This document shows positions 53,397-62,170 of a stretch of 64,000 nt of DNA, piece by piece (within the stretch, counting starts at the first letter, position 1; every line of letters starts with the position of its first letter). This DNA is from Clostridium_AW sp040797845 (GTDB lineage Bacteria > Bacillota > Clostridia > Clostridiales > Clostridiaceae): assembly GCA_040797845.1 (NCBI GenBank), contig JBFNFA010000005.1, positions 1 to 64,000 of the forward strand, written 5' to 3'. A model generated the notes under the pieces. The model had not been told where the DNA came from. It did no database searches and worked only from the letters and a program-made list of their open reading frames with translations. Position numbers and translations under genes: made by a program.

Positions 53397-54413
53397 ATGT
53401 CAAACCGAAAACACAAAAGATTACTGTTGATGATATTCACAGTAGTATTAAATTTTACTGTAATTACCAATAGTGTATATGCTCATTCTGGAAGGACAGA
53501 CTCTTTTGGTGGGCATAGAGATAATAAAAATGCTTCAGGGCTTGGGTCATATCATTATCATCATGGATATGATGCTCATTTGCATAGTAATGGTGTATGT
53601 CCATATGAGAGTAATTCCAATTCATTAACCACATCTCCAGAAAAAGAAACAATTAGTAAAGCGAAAGTAAGAGAGAGTGGATATGAGAAGGGATATGATG
53701 ATGGATATAGTAAAAAGCAAAGTAGCAGGTCGTCTTACTCAGGTGAGCATGCTGAGGAGTACAAATCAGAGTATGATTTAGGCTATGAAAGGGGAAAAAA
53801 GCAAATAGAAAATCAAATAGCTGAAGCACATGATAAAGGTTATAAAGATGGTAAAAATGCTGATAAGCCTAATAATTATAAGATTGAATTGTTAACAAAA
53901 TCTTATGATGAAGGATATGAAAAAGGGTATAAAGAGTATAAGGATAATAAAATAAAAGACTATAGTCTTTTAGGTGAAAAAGATGGAAAAGCTGATAAAG
54001 AAATTTTAGCTTTTGAAGATAATATAGATAAGGATTTTAAAAATGCCTATATAGATGGACATAAGAAAGGACAGGCTATATTGGAGGATACTTATATACA
54101 ATATGGCTTCAATAAAGTATTTACAAGAAAAGAAGATAAAAATTTGAGTTTGGAAAAAGAAAAATGTCTTCAATGGTTTAATAAAGGGCAGGAGCAAGGG
54201 AATAAGAAACTAGAGGAGCTGAAGAAAAACTTTTATGAACTTGGCTACAATTCAGAGGAGTATAATGTACCAGAAGAGCTTACCATAGCATCTGATATAT
54301 GCAAAGAGTATTATGAAAAAGGAAAGGCTGATAAAAGGAAAAAGAATATTTTATCAGTATCTGTTTTAGGAGTAGGTATTTCAGGAGCTATATTTATAAA
54401 AAGAAAGCGTTAA
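53397..54413 (+). CDS. Exported YHYH-motif protein with GY-x-x-GY repeats
   Basis: About 338 residues. N-terminal signal peptide (LLLMIFTVVLNFTVITNSVYA), then the YHYH signature GGHRDNKNASGLGSYHYHHG followed by AHLH. From ~100 there are several copies of a Y-x-x-GY-x-x-G unit (YEKGYDDGYSKK, YDLGYERGKKQ, HDKGYKDGKNA, YDEGYEKGYKEY) in a charged helical region. A C-terminal hydrophobic helix plus KRKR tail anchors it. The histidine-rich head may bind metal. ATG 53397 follows GGGGGAAAG. Function unknown. Confidence 0.75.
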   Translation: MSNRKHKRLLLMIFTVVLNFTVITNSVYAHSGRTDSFGGHRDNKNASGLGSYHYHHGYDAHLHSNGVCPYESNSNSLTTSPEKETISKAKVRESGYEKGYDDGYSKKQSSRSSYSGEHAEEYKSEYDLGYERGKKQIENQIAEAHDKGYKDGKNADKPNNYKIELLTKSYDEGYEKGYKEYKDNKIKDYSLLGEKDGKADKEILAFEDNIDKDFKNAYIDGHKKGQAILEDTYIQYGFNKVFTRKEDKNLSLEKEKCLQWFNKGQEQGNKKLEELKKNFYELGYNSEEYNVPEELTIASDICKEYYEKGKADKRKKNILSVSVLGVGISGAIFIKRKR

Positions 54414-54492
54414 TGAAGTATTTAAATCTAGTAACACTTTCAAACACTTCTGCATACTCTGCTAGTAGTTAGCAAGTTTGTAGGAGAGTTAT

Positions 54493-54831
54493 ATGGAGAA
54501 GGAAAATAATAAAAGGTTAACAGTAAACTTAGAGGAATATGTAATCAAAGTAGCTGAAGAAAAAGCAAGAGCTAATTTTAAGGGGAGTCTAGATTACTAT
54601 ATTAACTGGCTAATTTGTAGAGATAATGCGTCAAAAATCCATAAATATGTAAGAAAAAGAGATGAGGATTTAGAAAAGAAAAAACCAAAATTAATTCCAA
54701 ATTCATTGAAAGCTGCAATGTTTAATAACACTTGTGATTTTTGTAAAGAACCTATATATCAAGGAGAAGAAATTTGTAAAGCCGAAGGATATGAAAATTA
54801 TATTCATAAAAAATGTTGTAAATCAGGATAA
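54493..54831 (+). CDS. Small zinc-finger protein of unknown function
   Basis: 112 residues. The N-terminal half (RLTVNLEEYVIKVAEEKARANFKGSLDYYINWLI) could be a ribbon-helix-helix type DNA-binding unit. The C-terminal part has CDFCKEPIYQGEEICK...HKKC, a zinc-binding treble. AGGAGAG precedes the ATG. I do not recognise the family. Confidence 0.6.
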   Translation: MEKENNKRLTVNLEEYVIKVAEEKARANFKGSLDYYINWLICRDNASKIHKYVRKRDEDLEKKKPKLIPNSLKAAMFNNTCDFCKEPIYQGEEICKAEGYENYIHKKCCKSG

Positions 54832-54842
54832 CTAAAAAGTAA

Positions 54843-54880
54843 AAGCTTCAGGTAAAAATATTATCTGAAGCTTATTATTT
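54843..54880 (+). terminator. Terminator, AAGCTTCAG family
   Basis: AAGCTTCAGGTAA pairs with TTATCTGAAGCTT (ends 54873), followed by ATTATTTTTC. 54881-55092 shows no gene. Confidence 0.8.
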
Positions 54881-55092
54881 TTCAATAGAAATATTTTAGA
54901 ATATTAGATGAAGTGTAAGTATGAAATCAAACATATATTTACTTATAGGACAATTTGGAGGGAAATTTGTAAACATGAGGAAACTATGATAATATATAAG
55001 CCGATAAGGGGCCCCATATATTTTTATAAAAAAGAAATTGAAAATAATTTTTATATATTATAATAACAATAATCAATGGAGGAAATGAAATT

Positions 55093-55434
55093 ATGCTTGA
55101 TTTGCCAAATTGTCCAAAATGTAATTCAGAATACACTTATGAAGATAGAAATCTTCTTGTTTGTCCAGAATGTAGTCATGAATGGACTTTAAAATTAGAA
55201 TTCGAAAATAATGAGGATGAAAATATTATAAAAGATGCAAATGGAAATATCTTAAACGATGGTGATTCTGTAACTGTAATTAAAGACCTTAAAGTAAAGG
55301 GAAGTTCATTGGTAGTAAAAATAGGTACAAAGGTAAAAAATATTCGCTTGGTTCATGGAGACCATGATATTGATTGCAAAATCGATGGTATTGGAGCTAT
55401 GAAATTAAAATCTGAGTTTGTTAAAAAGTTATAA
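55093..55434 (+). CDS. yjdM: YjdM/PhnA-family zinc-ribbon protein
   Basis: 113 residues: N-terminal zinc ribbon (LPNCPKCNSEYTYEDRNLLVCPECSHEW), then the PhnA beta-barrel domain (DSVTVIKDLKVKGSSLVVKIGTKVKNIRLV). Despite the old name, a phosphonate role is unproven. GGAGGAAATG precedes the ATG. Single-gene unit. Confidence 0.92.
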   Translation: MLDLPNCPKCNSEYTYEDRNLLVCPECSHEWTLKLEFENNEDENIIKDANGNILNDGDSVTVIKDLKVKGSSLVVKIGTKVKNIRLVHGDHDIDCKIDGIGAMKLKSEFVKKL

Positions 55435-55519
55435 ACAGCAATTTATTTTTTCTTTGCAATAATCCATCAAAGGATGTATTATAATTATATTAAAATTTAT
55501 GATTTATAAAGGAGTTACT

Positions 55520-55756
55520 ATGAGAACAGTATATAAAAATCCTAAAGAACTAGGGCATAAAATTAAGGATTTAGTTGATACATATAATGATGGACTAATT
55601 TCTTATGAAAAGCTTGAGAAAGTAGTTATTGAAATGATAGAAAAGAATGAAGATAGAATTTATAAAAATGGATTTATGCCATCAAAATTAATTAGTATTA
55701 TAGGTGAAGACAGAAAAGCAATAATAGATGAAATAAAAAGTAAAATAGAGAACTAG
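55520..55756 (+). CDS. TIGR04540-type small protein
   Basis: 78 residues (MRTVYKNPKELGHKIKDLVD..., ISYEKLEKVV, NEDRIYKNGFMPSKL, IIGEDRKAII), matching the TIGR04540 family of small Firmicute proteins. ATG 55520 follows AAAGGAG. Function unknown. Confidence 0.82.
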   Translation: MRTVYKNPKELGHKIKDLVDTYNDGLISYEKLEKVVIEMIEKNEDRIYKNGFMPSKLISIIGEDRKAIIDEIKSKIEN

Positions 55757-55800
55757 TAGTTTAAGTAAAAAATGTTGCAAATAAGATAATTAAAAAATAA

Positions 55801-55834
55801 AAGCTTCAGATAAAATATTATCTGAAGCTTTTAG
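55801..55834 (+). terminator. Perfect terminator, AAGCTTCAG family
   Basis: AAGCTTCAGATAA (55801-55813) and TTATCTGAAGCTT (55818-55830), 13-bp perfect stem with AATA loop and TTT after. Confidence 0.88.
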
Positions 55835-55915
55835 GCATGTCCCTTATCATTGTGATCAATGTAAATTCATGGTAAGATTAATTTAGTAAATCATTATAAG
55901 ATAAGGAGACGCGAT

Positions 55916-56647
55916 ATGTTAGTAAACCGTATAGGATTTATAGTTGTTACTTTTTTATTAATGCTTATATTATCAGTGTTGACGAAGAATGTTATTATAT
56001 CAGGAAGCATTACATTTATTACTGTAATGATTGGGTATATAATTATTGCAAGTGTACGAAATAAAAAAAGATTGGACTTACTAGAAGAAAATTGTGATCC
56101 ACAAGGATTTTTAGAAGCTACAGAAAAACAAAGGGCCATTACAGGCAAGAAGGATAAATATAATGCTTATTTGAATATTGATAGAGCAGCAGGACTTATT
56201 ACTATGGGAGAATTTCAAAATGCAAAGGAAGTTTTACTATCCATTGACAAAACTCATTTGTCAGTAAAAAATGGAGCATTACTCATATATACAATAAATT
56301 TATTATGTTGCTTATATGAACTAGGAGAAATTTCTCATGCGGAGGAAATATTTGAAACTCAAATTCCTTTATTACCACCTGTGAATGCAAGGATGACTTT
56401 ATCTATGAAATTGCTGGTGGCAGAAAGATTTTTGTTTTTAAATAGGTATGAGGAAAGTAAAGAAAAACTTCAAGAATTATTAAATGAGAAGATTACCAAG
56501 CGTATGAGAATAAGTGTATTATATAATTTAGCAAAAATAGATGAAAACACTGGAGATATTGATTCAGCACAGAAAAAGTATAAGGAAGTAGCAGACAACG
56601 GTAATAAACTATGGATAGCAGAGGAAGCTAAGAAGCATTTAAATTAG
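55916..56647 (+). CDS. Membrane protein with cytoplasmic TPR-like domain
   Basis: 243 residues: two transmembrane helices (~6-24 and ~28-48) and a long helical-repeat domain (YLNIDRAAGLITMGEFQNAKEVLLSID..., VLYNLAKIDENTGDIDSAQKKYKEVAD) of TPR type. Likely a membrane-tethered protein-interaction scaffold. AAGGAGACGCGAT precedes the ATG. Partner unknown. Confidence 0.7.
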   Translation: MLVNRIGFIVVTFLLMLILSVLTKNVIISGSITFITVMIGYIIIASVRNKKRLDLLEENCDPQGFLEATEKQRAITGKKDKYNAYLNIDRAAGLITMGEFQNAKEVLLSIDKTHLSVKNGALLIYTINLLCCLYELGEISHAEEIFETQIPLLPPVNARMTLSMKLLVAERFLFLNRYEESKEKLQELLNEKITKRMRISVLYNLAKIDENTGDIDSAQKKYKEVADNGNKLWIAEEAKKHLN

Positions 56648-56774
56648 CGGTGATTACAAGAAAACTTAAATATAAGAATTTAAATATAGTAAGTGTGAAA
56701 TAAGAGAATTTAAAATAATAAACGTGGTATAATTTATATGAATGATACAGTTTATATTATAGGAGTGGAAAGCT

Positions 56775-56999
56775 ATGGCAGATATAAAATATGAGATAAA
56801 AGAGAACTTAGGAACTATTTCAGAATCATCAAAGGGTTGGGTAAAGGAATTAAACCTTATAAGTTGGAATGAAAAAGAAGCTAAATATGATATTAGAGAT
56901 TGGGACTCAGAACATAAAAAGATGGGTAAGGGAGTTACCTTAACAGTTGAAGAATTAAAAAAGCTTAAGGAAATATTAAATGAAATGGATTTAGAATAA
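56775..56999 (+). CDS. YdbC/PC4-like single-stranded DNA-binding protein
   Basis: 74 residues, ISESSKGWVKELNLISWNEKEAKYDIRDW then MGKGVTLTVEELKKLKEIL, the YdbC form of the PC4 fold, which binds single-stranded nucleic acid as a dimer. TAGGAGTGG precedes the ATG. Own terminator at its stop codon. Confidence 0.85.
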   Translation: MADIKYEIKENLGTISESSKGWVKELNLISWNEKEAKYDIRDWDSEHKKMGKGVTLTVEELKKLKEILNEMDLE

Positions 57000-57024
57000 G
57001 GGCAAATTTTAGCCCTTATTTTAC
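56997..57024 (+). terminator. Terminator overlapping the ydbC-like stop
   Basis: TAAGGGC (56997-57003) pairs with GCCCTTA (57012-57018), then TTTTAC. Confidence 0.82.
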
Positions 57025-57161
57025 TTATGAAAGTTGGAGACAAATATATAATCAGTTCAACTAATAGAAGAGTATATGTAGAGATATAATTTGGAATAAT
57101 ATTCAAGATGTTTTATAATATAATAAGTGTAGTAATTAAGTTGATTTATAGGAGGGATTAT

Positions 57162-58328
57162 ATGAATAATTTTACCTTTTACAGTCCAACATATTTTGCT
57201 TTTGGAAAGGATACTGAAAATCAGGCAGGCAAATATGTTAAGCGTTTTGGTGGAAGTAATGTTTTAATTCACTATGGTGGAGGCTCCGTTGTTAAAAGTG
57301 GTTTGCTAGAAAGAGTTGAAAAATCTCTTGAAGAAAGTGGTATAACATATAAAACTCTAGGTGGGGTAAAGCCTAACCCAAGAAGTGGATTAGTTTATGA
57401 AGGAATTAAGCTTTGTAAGGAAGAAAATATAGACTTCATCTTAGCTGTTGGCGGAGGAAGTGTTATAGATTCTGCAAAAGCTATAGCGGCAGGTGCAAAG
57501 TATGATGGAGATTTTTGGGACTTTTATCAGGGAAAAGAAGTAACAGAAGCAATTACTGTGGGCACTATATTAACTATTGCTGCAGCAGGAAGTGAGGGGT
57601 CTGATGCTTCTGTTATAACTCATGAAAATGGCATGTTAAAACGTGGTGCTAGCGGAGATGCTTTAAGACCTGTATTCTCCATATTAAACCCACAATTAAC
57701 TACTACCCTATCCAAATATCAAACATCTTGTGGTGCTACAGATATTATGGCTCACGTATTTGAAAGATATTTTACAAACACTAAAGATGTTGAAATAACA
57801 GATAGGCTTTGTGAAGGTGTACTGCTCACCATGATTAAAGAAGTACCGAAGGCTTTAGAAAACCCTAATGACTACAATGCTAGAGCAAATATAATGTGGG
57901 CAGGAATGGTTGCTCATAATGATATTTGTGGAGTAGGACGTGTGCAAGATTGGAGCAGTCATCAAATAGAACATGAACTGTCAGCTTTATACGATGTAGC
58001 TCATGGAGCAGGTCTTGCGGTTATATTCCCTGCATGGATGAAGCATGTTATGAAAAAAGCAGTAGATAAATTTGCTCAAATGGCAGTTAGAGTATGGGGA
58101 TGTGAAATGGACTTTGAAAACCCTGAAAGAACTGCATTAGAAGGAATTCATAGATTTGAGAACTTCTTAAAATCCATCGATATGCCACTAACTTTTGAGG
58201 AGATTGGCGCAAAGGAAAATGACATTCCAGAGATGGTAAAAAAATTAATGGACGGAAGAGATACAGTAGGTAGTTTAGTAGAATTAACTGCAAAGGATGT
58301 AGAAGAAATATATCGCTTAGCACTGTAA
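57162..58328 (+). CDS. Iron-containing alcohol dehydrogenase (butanol dehydrogenase type)
   Basis: About 388 residues. Nucleotide-binding LAVGGGSVIDSAKAIAAG and metal-binding histidines in the DIMAHVFERYF, HQIEHELSALYDVAHGAGLAVIFPAWMKH region mark the BDH/YqhD group of iron alcohol dehydrogenases. It reduces aldehydes with NAD(P)H. ATG 57162 follows AGGAGGGATT. The last ~97 bp are duplicated at 59622-59719. Confidence 0.92.
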   Translation: MNNFTFYSPTYFAFGKDTENQAGKYVKRFGGSNVLIHYGGGSVVKSGLLERVEKSLEESGITYKTLGGVKPNPRSGLVYEGIKLCKEENIDFILAVGGGSVIDSAKAIAAGAKYDGDFWDFYQGKEVTEAITVGTILTIAAAGSEGSDASVITHENGMLKRGASGDALRPVFSILNPQLTTTLSKYQTSCGATDIMAHVFERYFTNTKDVEITDRLCEGVLLTMIKEVPKALENPNDYNARANIMWAGMVAHNDICGVGRVQDWSSHQIEHELSALYDVAHGAGLAVIFPAWMKHVMKKAVDKFAQMAVRVWGCEMDFENPERTALEGIHRFENFLKSIDMPLTFEEIGAKENDIPEMVKKLMDGRDTVGSLVELTAKDVEEIYRLAL

Positions 58329-58365
58329 AACTATAAATAATTGTAAAATTATAAATAAAGGATAG

Positions 58366-58398
58366 AAAAGCTATGAGTGAAATACTCATGGCTTTTTG
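58366..58398 (+). terminator. Terminator of the alcohol dehydrogenase gene
   Basis: AAAAGCTATGAGT pairs with ACTCATGGCTTTTT around GAAAT. Same hairpin at 59731-59768. Downstream, 58400-58492 encodes only a fragment ending FKKCPICGTRLLN. Confidence 0.85.
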
Positions 58399-58556
58399 CT
58401 ATTCGAATAATTTCAAAGCATTGTTAATAAAATTATTATATGGATATGATTTTAAAAAATGTCCAATTTGCGGCACAAGACTATTAAATTAAAAAATATG
58501 TAAAACAAGACTTAGTGGATTTAAAGTAAGTATAAAATTGGAACAACCTTATTAGC

Positions 58557-58625
58557 TTGGGTAAACTTGCACATTAGTGTTATTGACCAAGAAGCTCCCG
58601 CCTCTTTAGGTGGAGAGTAGTTCAC
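58557..58625 (+). mobile_element. IS200/IS605-type right-end remnant
   Basis: The stretch ending in hairpin CTCCCGCCT-CTTT-AGGTGGAG (58595-58615) then AGTAGTTCAC matches the typical right end (and TnpB guide-RNA 3' scaffold) of IS200/IS605 elements. No tnpA or tnpB gene remains. It lies 35 bases before the next gene. Confidence 0.6.
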
Positions 58626-58659
58626 CATTATGTATTATAGTAATTTAAGGGAGTAATTT

Positions 58660-59538
58660 ATGGTAAATGGTATACCAATTTATATAAACCAAGACTTAGT
58701 GTTAGACTTGGCTGCATTAATGTGTGGCGGATTTGAAGAAAGTAGAAATATTAGGAATAGAAAAGAGTTAGAAGTCCATTTTAGAAATACACAAGAGAGT
58801 AGATTGCAGAAAACTATACCAGAAAGATATGTTGTTAATAATGAAAAGGATTTGGGAAAATTACATGGTGAAGTAAGTTTTCTAAATGATGTTACTTCGA
58901 CAATAATATTTACGAATTTCTCCAGATTTAATATCGTTAGATCTATGCTGCTTGAGGAAAATATGATTAAGCCGATAATAGAGAAAGATATATTTGAAGG
59001 TGAAATAAAGAGCGGGGATTATGTAGAATTTACTGCAAATATGATAACAACTTCCCTCTTGCCAACCATTAATACATTGATAGGCGTAATAGAATCTTAT
59101 GATATTAAACTTTTAGATAATTTAATAAGGGAAAAGTTATCTGGTCTAAATAATATTACATTTATATTAGACCAATTAAAATTTTTAAGTAATTCCCTAA
59201 GTATGAATAACACCACTGATATGGTTCTAAATATAGATTCAAGTAAAGTGGTGTTAACTGTAAATCTAGATTATTTTTCAAATAAAAATGCTTATGTATA
59301 TGATTTAGCATATTCAGAAGTGAGGATTCTGGGGAAAATTTCTAGAATTGTAGATGAAGACAATTATTTTGACTTGCTAAGAAAAACAGCTACAAGTGAT
59401 TATTATAATAGATTCTTAGACTCTTTAGCTCCTTACTTAATGATACTAAATAGTAATGGGATATTGGTTCCAGATAGTTTTACTACGAAGGTAAATGGAC
59501 CAGGGCTTAATGTTATACCTGTTGCCATTTATGTTTAA
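58660..59538 (+). CDS. Probable DUF6414 family protein
   Basis: 292 residues, no signal or membrane segments. The start (IPIYINQDLVLDLAALMCGGFEESRNIRNR) resembles DUF6414 proteins, which often sit in defence or mobile regions. The rest is alpha/beta without motifs I know. AAGGGAGTAATTT precedes the ATG. The gene lies between an IS605-type end and a duplicated alcohol dehydrogenase tail, so the segment was probably acquired as a block. Family assignment is moderate. Confidence 0.6.
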   Translation: MVNGIPIYINQDLVLDLAALMCGGFEESRNIRNRKELEVHFRNTQESRLQKTIPERYVVNNEKDLGKLHGEVSFLNDVTSTIIFTNFSRFNIVRSMLLEENMIKPIIEKDIFEGEIKSGDYVEFTANMITTSLLPTINTLIGVIESYDIKLLDNLIREKLSGLNNITFILDQLKFLSNSLSMNNTTDMVLNIDSSKVVLTVNLDYFSNKNAYVYDLAYSEVRILGKISRIVDEDNYFDLLRKTATSDYYNRFLDSLAPYLMILNSNGILVPDSFTTKVNGPGLNVIPVAIYV

Positions 59539-59544
59539 AAACTA

Positions 59545-59629
59545 AAAGCTGAGAAGGGTATTATATAGTGAAGTTGATGCTATTGACGCAGATGATATAT
59601 ATAACATTTTTAAAGAAACTACATGGTAA
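59545..59629 (+). pseudogene. C-terminal gene fragment
   Basis: One frame reads RRVLYSEVDAIDADDIYNIFKE and then TTW before a stop, like the tail of a lost gene. It joins the duplicated alcohol dehydrogenase tail that follows. Confidence 0.35.
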
Positions 59630-59719
59630 AAAAAATTAATGGATGGAAGAGATAAAGTAGGTAGTTTAGTAGGATTAACTGCAAAGGATGTAGAAGAAAT
59701 ATATCGCTTAGCACTGTAA
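59622..59719 (+). pseudogene. Duplicated 3' end of the alcohol dehydrogenase gene
   Basis: About 97 bp (ATGGTAAAAAAAATTAATGG... to ...TATCGCTTAGCACTGTAAAA) nearly identical to 58232-58328, with one extra A and few substitutions, followed by the same terminator (59731-59768). Confidence 0.85.
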
Positions 59720-59730
59720 AATAGAAGATA

Positions 59731-59768
59731 AAAAGCTATGAGTGAAATACTCATGGCTTTTTTATTAT
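59731..59768 (+). terminator. Second copy of the alcohol dehydrogenase terminator
   Basis: AAAAAGCTATGAGT/ACTCATGGCTTTTTT hairpin, same sequence as 58366-58398. Confidence 0.85.
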
Positions 59769-59887
59769 ATCTACAAGGTAATAAGCCAATGATATTAAAA
59801 GTATCCTTGGCTTATGTTATAATTTTTAGTAAAGTATAGTCAAAAGTCTATTTGACTAATAGGCAAATATGACTTTATGGAGGAAAT

Positions 59888-60400
59888 ATGATTATTTTAA
59901 TTACGGGTTGTTCCCATTCAGGAAAAACATTACTGGCACAAAAATTACTTGAAAAATACAAGTTCCCGTATATGTCTATTGATCATCTGAAAATGGGGCT
60001 TATTCGAAGTGGAAATACAATGTTGACACCAGAAGATGATGACGATTTAACAAATTATCTTTGGCCTATTATTAGGGAGATTATCAAAACAAATATTGAA
60101 AACAATCAAAATCTTATCATTGAAGGTTGCTATATTCCTTTTGATTGGAAAAACAGTTTTAGTGAAGCAGATCTTAATGAAATCAAGTATTTTTGCCTTA
60201 TCATGACGAAGAAATATATTGATAATCATTTTTTTGAAATAAAAAAGTATGCGAGTGTTATAGAACAGCGTGTAGATGATTCGTTTTGTACAAAAGAAAT
60301 GCTTATAGAAGAGAACTCACTAAATCTTAATATGTGTCAAAAACATGAGTGTAATTATGTACTAATAGACGAATATTATAACATTGATATAGAGTTGTAA
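59888..60400 (+). CDS. P-loop nucleotide kinase-like protein
   Basis: 170 residues. Walker A GCSHSGKT at the N-terminus (IILITGCSHSGKTLLAQKLLEKY), LIIEGCYIP as a Walker B-like strand. It resembles small phosphotransferases acting on nucleotides, sugars or antibiotics. GGAGGAAAT precedes the ATG. Substrate unknown. Confidence 0.8.
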   Translation: MIILITGCSHSGKTLLAQKLLEKYKFPYMSIDHLKMGLIRSGNTMLTPEDDDDLTNYLWPIIREIIKTNIENNQNLIIEGCYIPFDWKNSFSEADLNEIKYFCLIMTKKYIDNHFFEIKKYASVIEQRVDDSFCTKEMLIEENSLNLNMCQKHECNYVLIDEYYNIDIEL

Positions 60401-60449
60401 ATTCTAGTTTAACTGGCATATAAATAGGAATTTATTAAGGAGGATATGT

Positions 60450-60725
60450 GTGGAAGAATTATTAGCGTTTTACGTTTATCCTTTACCTAAAGGAACAGAA
60501 TATACAAAAGAACAATTAAAAGATATTAATATAGTGGAAGAACTGTTTGATTATGCATCAATTTTAGAAGCATGTATAACTAAGAAAGGTTGGGATTATC
60601 TGATTACTGTGCATGGTTATGAAACATTATTTAATGTAAATCAAAAAAGTGGTTGGCATGATACCAAAGATATAAATGATTTTATTAGTTATATTAAAAT
60701 TGAAAAAAGAGATGCTCCTGATTAG
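60450..60725 (+). CDS. Small protein of unknown function
   Basis: 91 residues, acidic, no membrane segments (MEELLAFYVYPLPKGTEYTK...). GTG start at 60450 with AAGGAGG upstream. AATAGGAATTT, a short motif shared with the cassette-type genes, lies just before. No family recognised. Confidence 0.55.
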   Translation: MEELLAFYVYPLPKGTEYTKEQLKDINIVEELFDYASILEACITKKGWDYLITVHGYETLFNVNQKSGWHDTKDINDFISYIKIEKRDAPD

Positions 60726-60857
60726 GTATATTCCGATTTGAAGTGCCGATTATTTATATAATCAGAGTTCTTAAAAAGTACAATAAGGTGTAGGAGTATA
60801 TGGCATTGATTCTTGGGGAATGTGCCTGTGTAGAAAATTACAGTTGTTGAGGTGATG

Positions 60858-60963
60858 AATATGTCGTATGAAGTGGAATATATGATTCCACAAGAAATTA
60901 TTTACCATTATTAAATTCAGCAGACATGCTTGTAAAAAGGAATTTAACAGAGGAGGTACATAA
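60858..60963 (+). pseudogene. Decayed small gene
   Basis: GAGGTGATGAAT then MSYEVEYMIPQEIIYHY and a stop at 60912; another frame continues LPLLNSADMLVKRNLTEEVHK and ends just at the next gene start. It looks like one short protein broken by a frameshift. Confidence 0.4.
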
Positions 60964-61524
60964 ATGAAAAATTTCAAAAGGAACTATCTTTTATTTTCTC
61001 TATGTGGCTTAAACTGTGGTTTATGTTCAATGCACTTGGATAATTATTGCCCTGGTTGTGGGGGTGGAGCTGGTAATCAACCATGTGCAATTGCAAGGTG
61101 CAGCCAACAGCGTGGCGGAATTGAATACTGCTATTTGTGTAATGAGTATCCTTGTGAAAAATATGATGGTATAGATGCGTTTGACTCCTTTATTACTCAT
61201 CGCAATCAGTTAAAGGATTTTGAGAAAGTCAAGAAAATAGGAATAGATTCCTATCAATCTGAACTTGCTGAAAAAATAGAAATTTTAAAATATTTATTGG
61301 CAAACCATAATGATGGGCGGCGAAAGAGTTTTTTCTGCATAGCTGTTAATCTTTTGGAACTGCAAGATATAAAATCCGTAATGAAACAAATTGCAACTGA
61401 AACAGAATCGGACAATCTAATGCTAAAAGAAAAAGCTACACTTGCAGCAAACCTGTTTCAAACTATGGCAGCGAAGCGAAATATTGTGTTAAAACTTAAT
61501 AAGAAAATCAGCAAGAAGAAGTAG
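60964..61524 (+). CDS. DUF3795 cysteine-rich protein
   Basis: 186 residues with the DUF3795 cysteine pattern (CGLNCGLCSM, NYCPGCGGG, CAIARCSQQRGGIEYCYLCNEYPCEKY). These proteins probably bind zinc or iron-sulfur; role unknown. AGAGGAGGTACATAA precedes the ATG. Confidence 0.88.
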   Translation: MKNFKRNYLLFSLCGLNCGLCSMHLDNYCPGCGGGAGNQPCAIARCSQQRGGIEYCYLCNEYPCEKYDGIDAFDSFITHRNQLKDFEKVKKIGIDSYQSELAEKIEILKYLLANHNDGRRKSFFCIAVNLLELQDIKSVMKQIATETESDNLMLKEKATLAANLFQTMAAKRNIVLKLNKKISKKK

Positions 61525-61630
61525 TTAAATTTCCAATTTGTCTTATTGAACAAAACGAGCATAATGATTGACTTAGTTAATACATATTTTTCTTATTTAG
61601 CGTAACAACTAAAAATAAATAATTTACCTG

Positions 61631-61670
61631 AACACCGTATTATTCAAGTTTGAATTTTACGGTGTTTTTG
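61631..61670 (+). repeat. Left half of intercassette element E5
   Basis: AACACCGTATTATTCAA (61631-61647) with the terminator hairpin TTTACGGTGTTTTTG. The matching right half lies at ~62466-62532, separated by the reverse GNAT gene. Confidence 0.85.
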
Positions 61671-61705
61671 CAAAGTTTGGTGATGATATGATGGTGGTGC
61701 TTGCT

Positions 61706-62170
61706 TTATTCAAGCGAATAGTCATAGCGAATGAAACCTTTGTGATGGGCAATCTTGTCATAGAGAACACGAGCGTTGGCATTGTCTTGGTGAGTTTGCC
61801 AATAGAGTTTAGAAGCATTATGTTCGCGTGCAGCTTGAGCTACTTGCTCAATGAGTGCACGAGCTACCCCATGCCCACGGGCAAGTTCATCGACAAAGAG
61901 GTCTTGCAGGTAACAGACTTTTTCCATCCAGATAGTGCGATGGAACAGGTAGTGAGTGATACCAATCAAGTTTCCTTGAAGATATGCGCCAAAACCGAAG
62001 ATTTCATCGGAGTTCATCAAGTGGTTCCAAACCTCATCGTATTCGGAGTCGGAGAGCTCAGTATCGTAAAAGGTTTTGTAACTTCGAGCCAAAATGTTCC
62101 AACGGTTACGGTCCTCTGCTCTTAGCGGCTCTATGTCAATTACAATTTGTTGATTCGATATTTTCGTCAT
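61706..62170 (-). CDS. GNAT-family N-acetyltransferase, GC-richer, reverse orientation
   Basis: 154 residues. The acetyl-CoA binding stretch LFVDELARGHGVARALIEQVAQAA and LYWQTHQDNANARVLYDKIA are clear GNAT features. Codon use is GC-richer than all neighbours (many GCC/GCG/CTC), pointing to transfer from another lineage. On its strand GGGAGGATGATT precedes the ATG. It sits inside a split intercassette element, opposite to the other cassette genes. Confidence 0.88.
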   Translation of the reverse strand: MTKISNQQIVIDIEPLRAEDRNRWNILARSYKTFYDTELSDSEYDEVWNHLMNSDEIFGFGAYLQGNLIGITHYLFHRTIWMEKVCYLQDLFVDELARGHGVARALIEQVAQAAREHNASKLYWQTHQDNANARVLYDKIAHHKGFIRYDYSLE

